Below are positions 13,955-14,184 of a stretch of DNA of 14,184 nucleotides, piece by piece (the stretch's first letter is position 1; each line of letters begins with the position of its first letter). The notes beneath the pieces are model-generated. The model was not told the DNA's origin and ran no database searches. It saw only the letters and a list, made by a program, of their open reading frames with translations. This DNA comes from JAICLL01 sp035252155 (GTDB taxonomy: Bacteria; Planctomycetota; Planctomycetia; Pirellulales; JAICIG01): the NCBI GenBank assembly GCA_035252155.1, contig DATFDL010000451.1:1-14184 (forward strand), written 5' to 3'. Both the position numbers and the translations under genes were made by a program.

Positions 13955-14184
13955 TCAGCCCACCCCGTATTTTTCCAACAGCCGATACAAGCTGCGGCGG
14001 TTGATGCCCAGCGCCCGCGCGGCGCGGGCCTTGTTGCCGCGTTCGCGCTCCAGGATTTCAAGCACATGCGAACGTTCGATTTGCTCCAGCCGGTCGTCGC
14101 CCACCTCGACGCGCATCGACAAATCCACGGGCGGTCGTCGAACTTCCAGCGGCAGATCTTCCAGCCGCAGCAGGTTTTCGTCGG
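13955..14184 (-). CDS. Sigma-54-dependent (NtrC-type) response regulator, C-terminal fragment
   Basis: Only the last 75 residues are in view, with the frame open to the window edge. They contain LEDLPLEVRRP, typical of the linker after the AAA+ domain of NtrC-type activators, and then a Fis-type helix-turn-helix: LEILERERGNKARAARALGINRRSLYRLLEKYG. The receiver and AAA+ domains would lie beyond the window. The gene ends eight bases from the stop of the globin-coupled kinase, on the opposite strand, and no hairpin is visible in this tiny gap. The presence of a receiver domain is assumed from the family and from its neighbour. Confidence 0.85.
   Translation of the reverse strand, partial: DENLLRLEDLPLEVRRPPVDLSMRVEVGDDRLEQIERSHVLEILERERGNKARAARALGINRRSLYRLLEKYGVG

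Noticed and set aside
1..14184. CRISPR array, tRNA or rRNA genes, insertion sequences
   Set aside because: No regularly spaced repeats, cloverleaf-like sequences or transposase-like reading frames were seen.

Overview
The window looks like a piece of a GC-rich bacterial chromosome, most likely a planctomycete of the Pirellulales type. The pointers are a bacterial copy of the tetrahydromethanopterin (H4MPT) C1 enzyme Ftr, three copies of a 20-base word that reads NPKRQRG in one frame (a word I associate with planctomycete genomes), DUF2934 and Tll0287/DUF3365-type proteins, and many small stress proteins. This assignment is an inference, because no rRNA or other marker gene is present.

Layout. 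Positions 1-1111 (minus): 5-formyltetrahydrofolate cyclo-ligase overlapping the N-terminal part of Ftr, a C1-metabolism pair. Positions 1232-4929 (plus): aguB and aguA, which convert agmatine to putrescine, then a secreted protein of unknown function whose start overlaps the aguA stop. Positions 4961-5487 (minus): two translationally coupled small unknown genes in visibly less GC-rich DNA, with a plausible promoter. Positions 5595-7343 (minus): NnrS. Position 7420 on (plus): a small HVA1/DUF2945 protein. Positions 7687-9762 (minus): an operon made of a Ric/ScdA-type hemerythrin di-iron protein, a universal-stress-protein/ScdA_N fusion with a cut-off hemerythrin domain, and a decayed Tll0287/DUF3365 haem protein, ended by an intrinsic terminator. 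Positions 9763-10057: a 295-base divergent control region with a 34-base dyad and a GNRA-type hairpin. Positions 10058-11653 (plus): cupin, DUF488 protein, DUF2934 protein and a rhodanese. Positions 11706-12584 (minus): LOG-family protein. Positions 12702-13946 (plus): protoglobin-coupled histidine kinase. Positions 13955 to the end (minus): C-terminus of a sigma-54/Fis-type response regulator, converging on the kinase.

Functional theme. From 5.6 kb to the end many genes point to nitric oxide, oxygen and redox stress: NnrS, di-iron repair protein, USP fusion, globin sensor kinase and sulfurtransferase. Modules resembling ScdA_N recur in NnrS, the USP fusion and the Ric protein.

Most exciting observation. 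The rhodanese at 11309-11653 has an uninterrupted frame except for two TGA codons, at 11519 and 11525. They fall exactly at the two cysteine positions of the usual Y-C-T-C-P active-site loop. A 6-bp hairpin with a G in its apical loop follows at a distance compatible with a bacterial SECIS element. This suggests a selenoprotein with a Sec-Thr-Sec active site, which the rest of the genome (selABCD) could confirm or refute.
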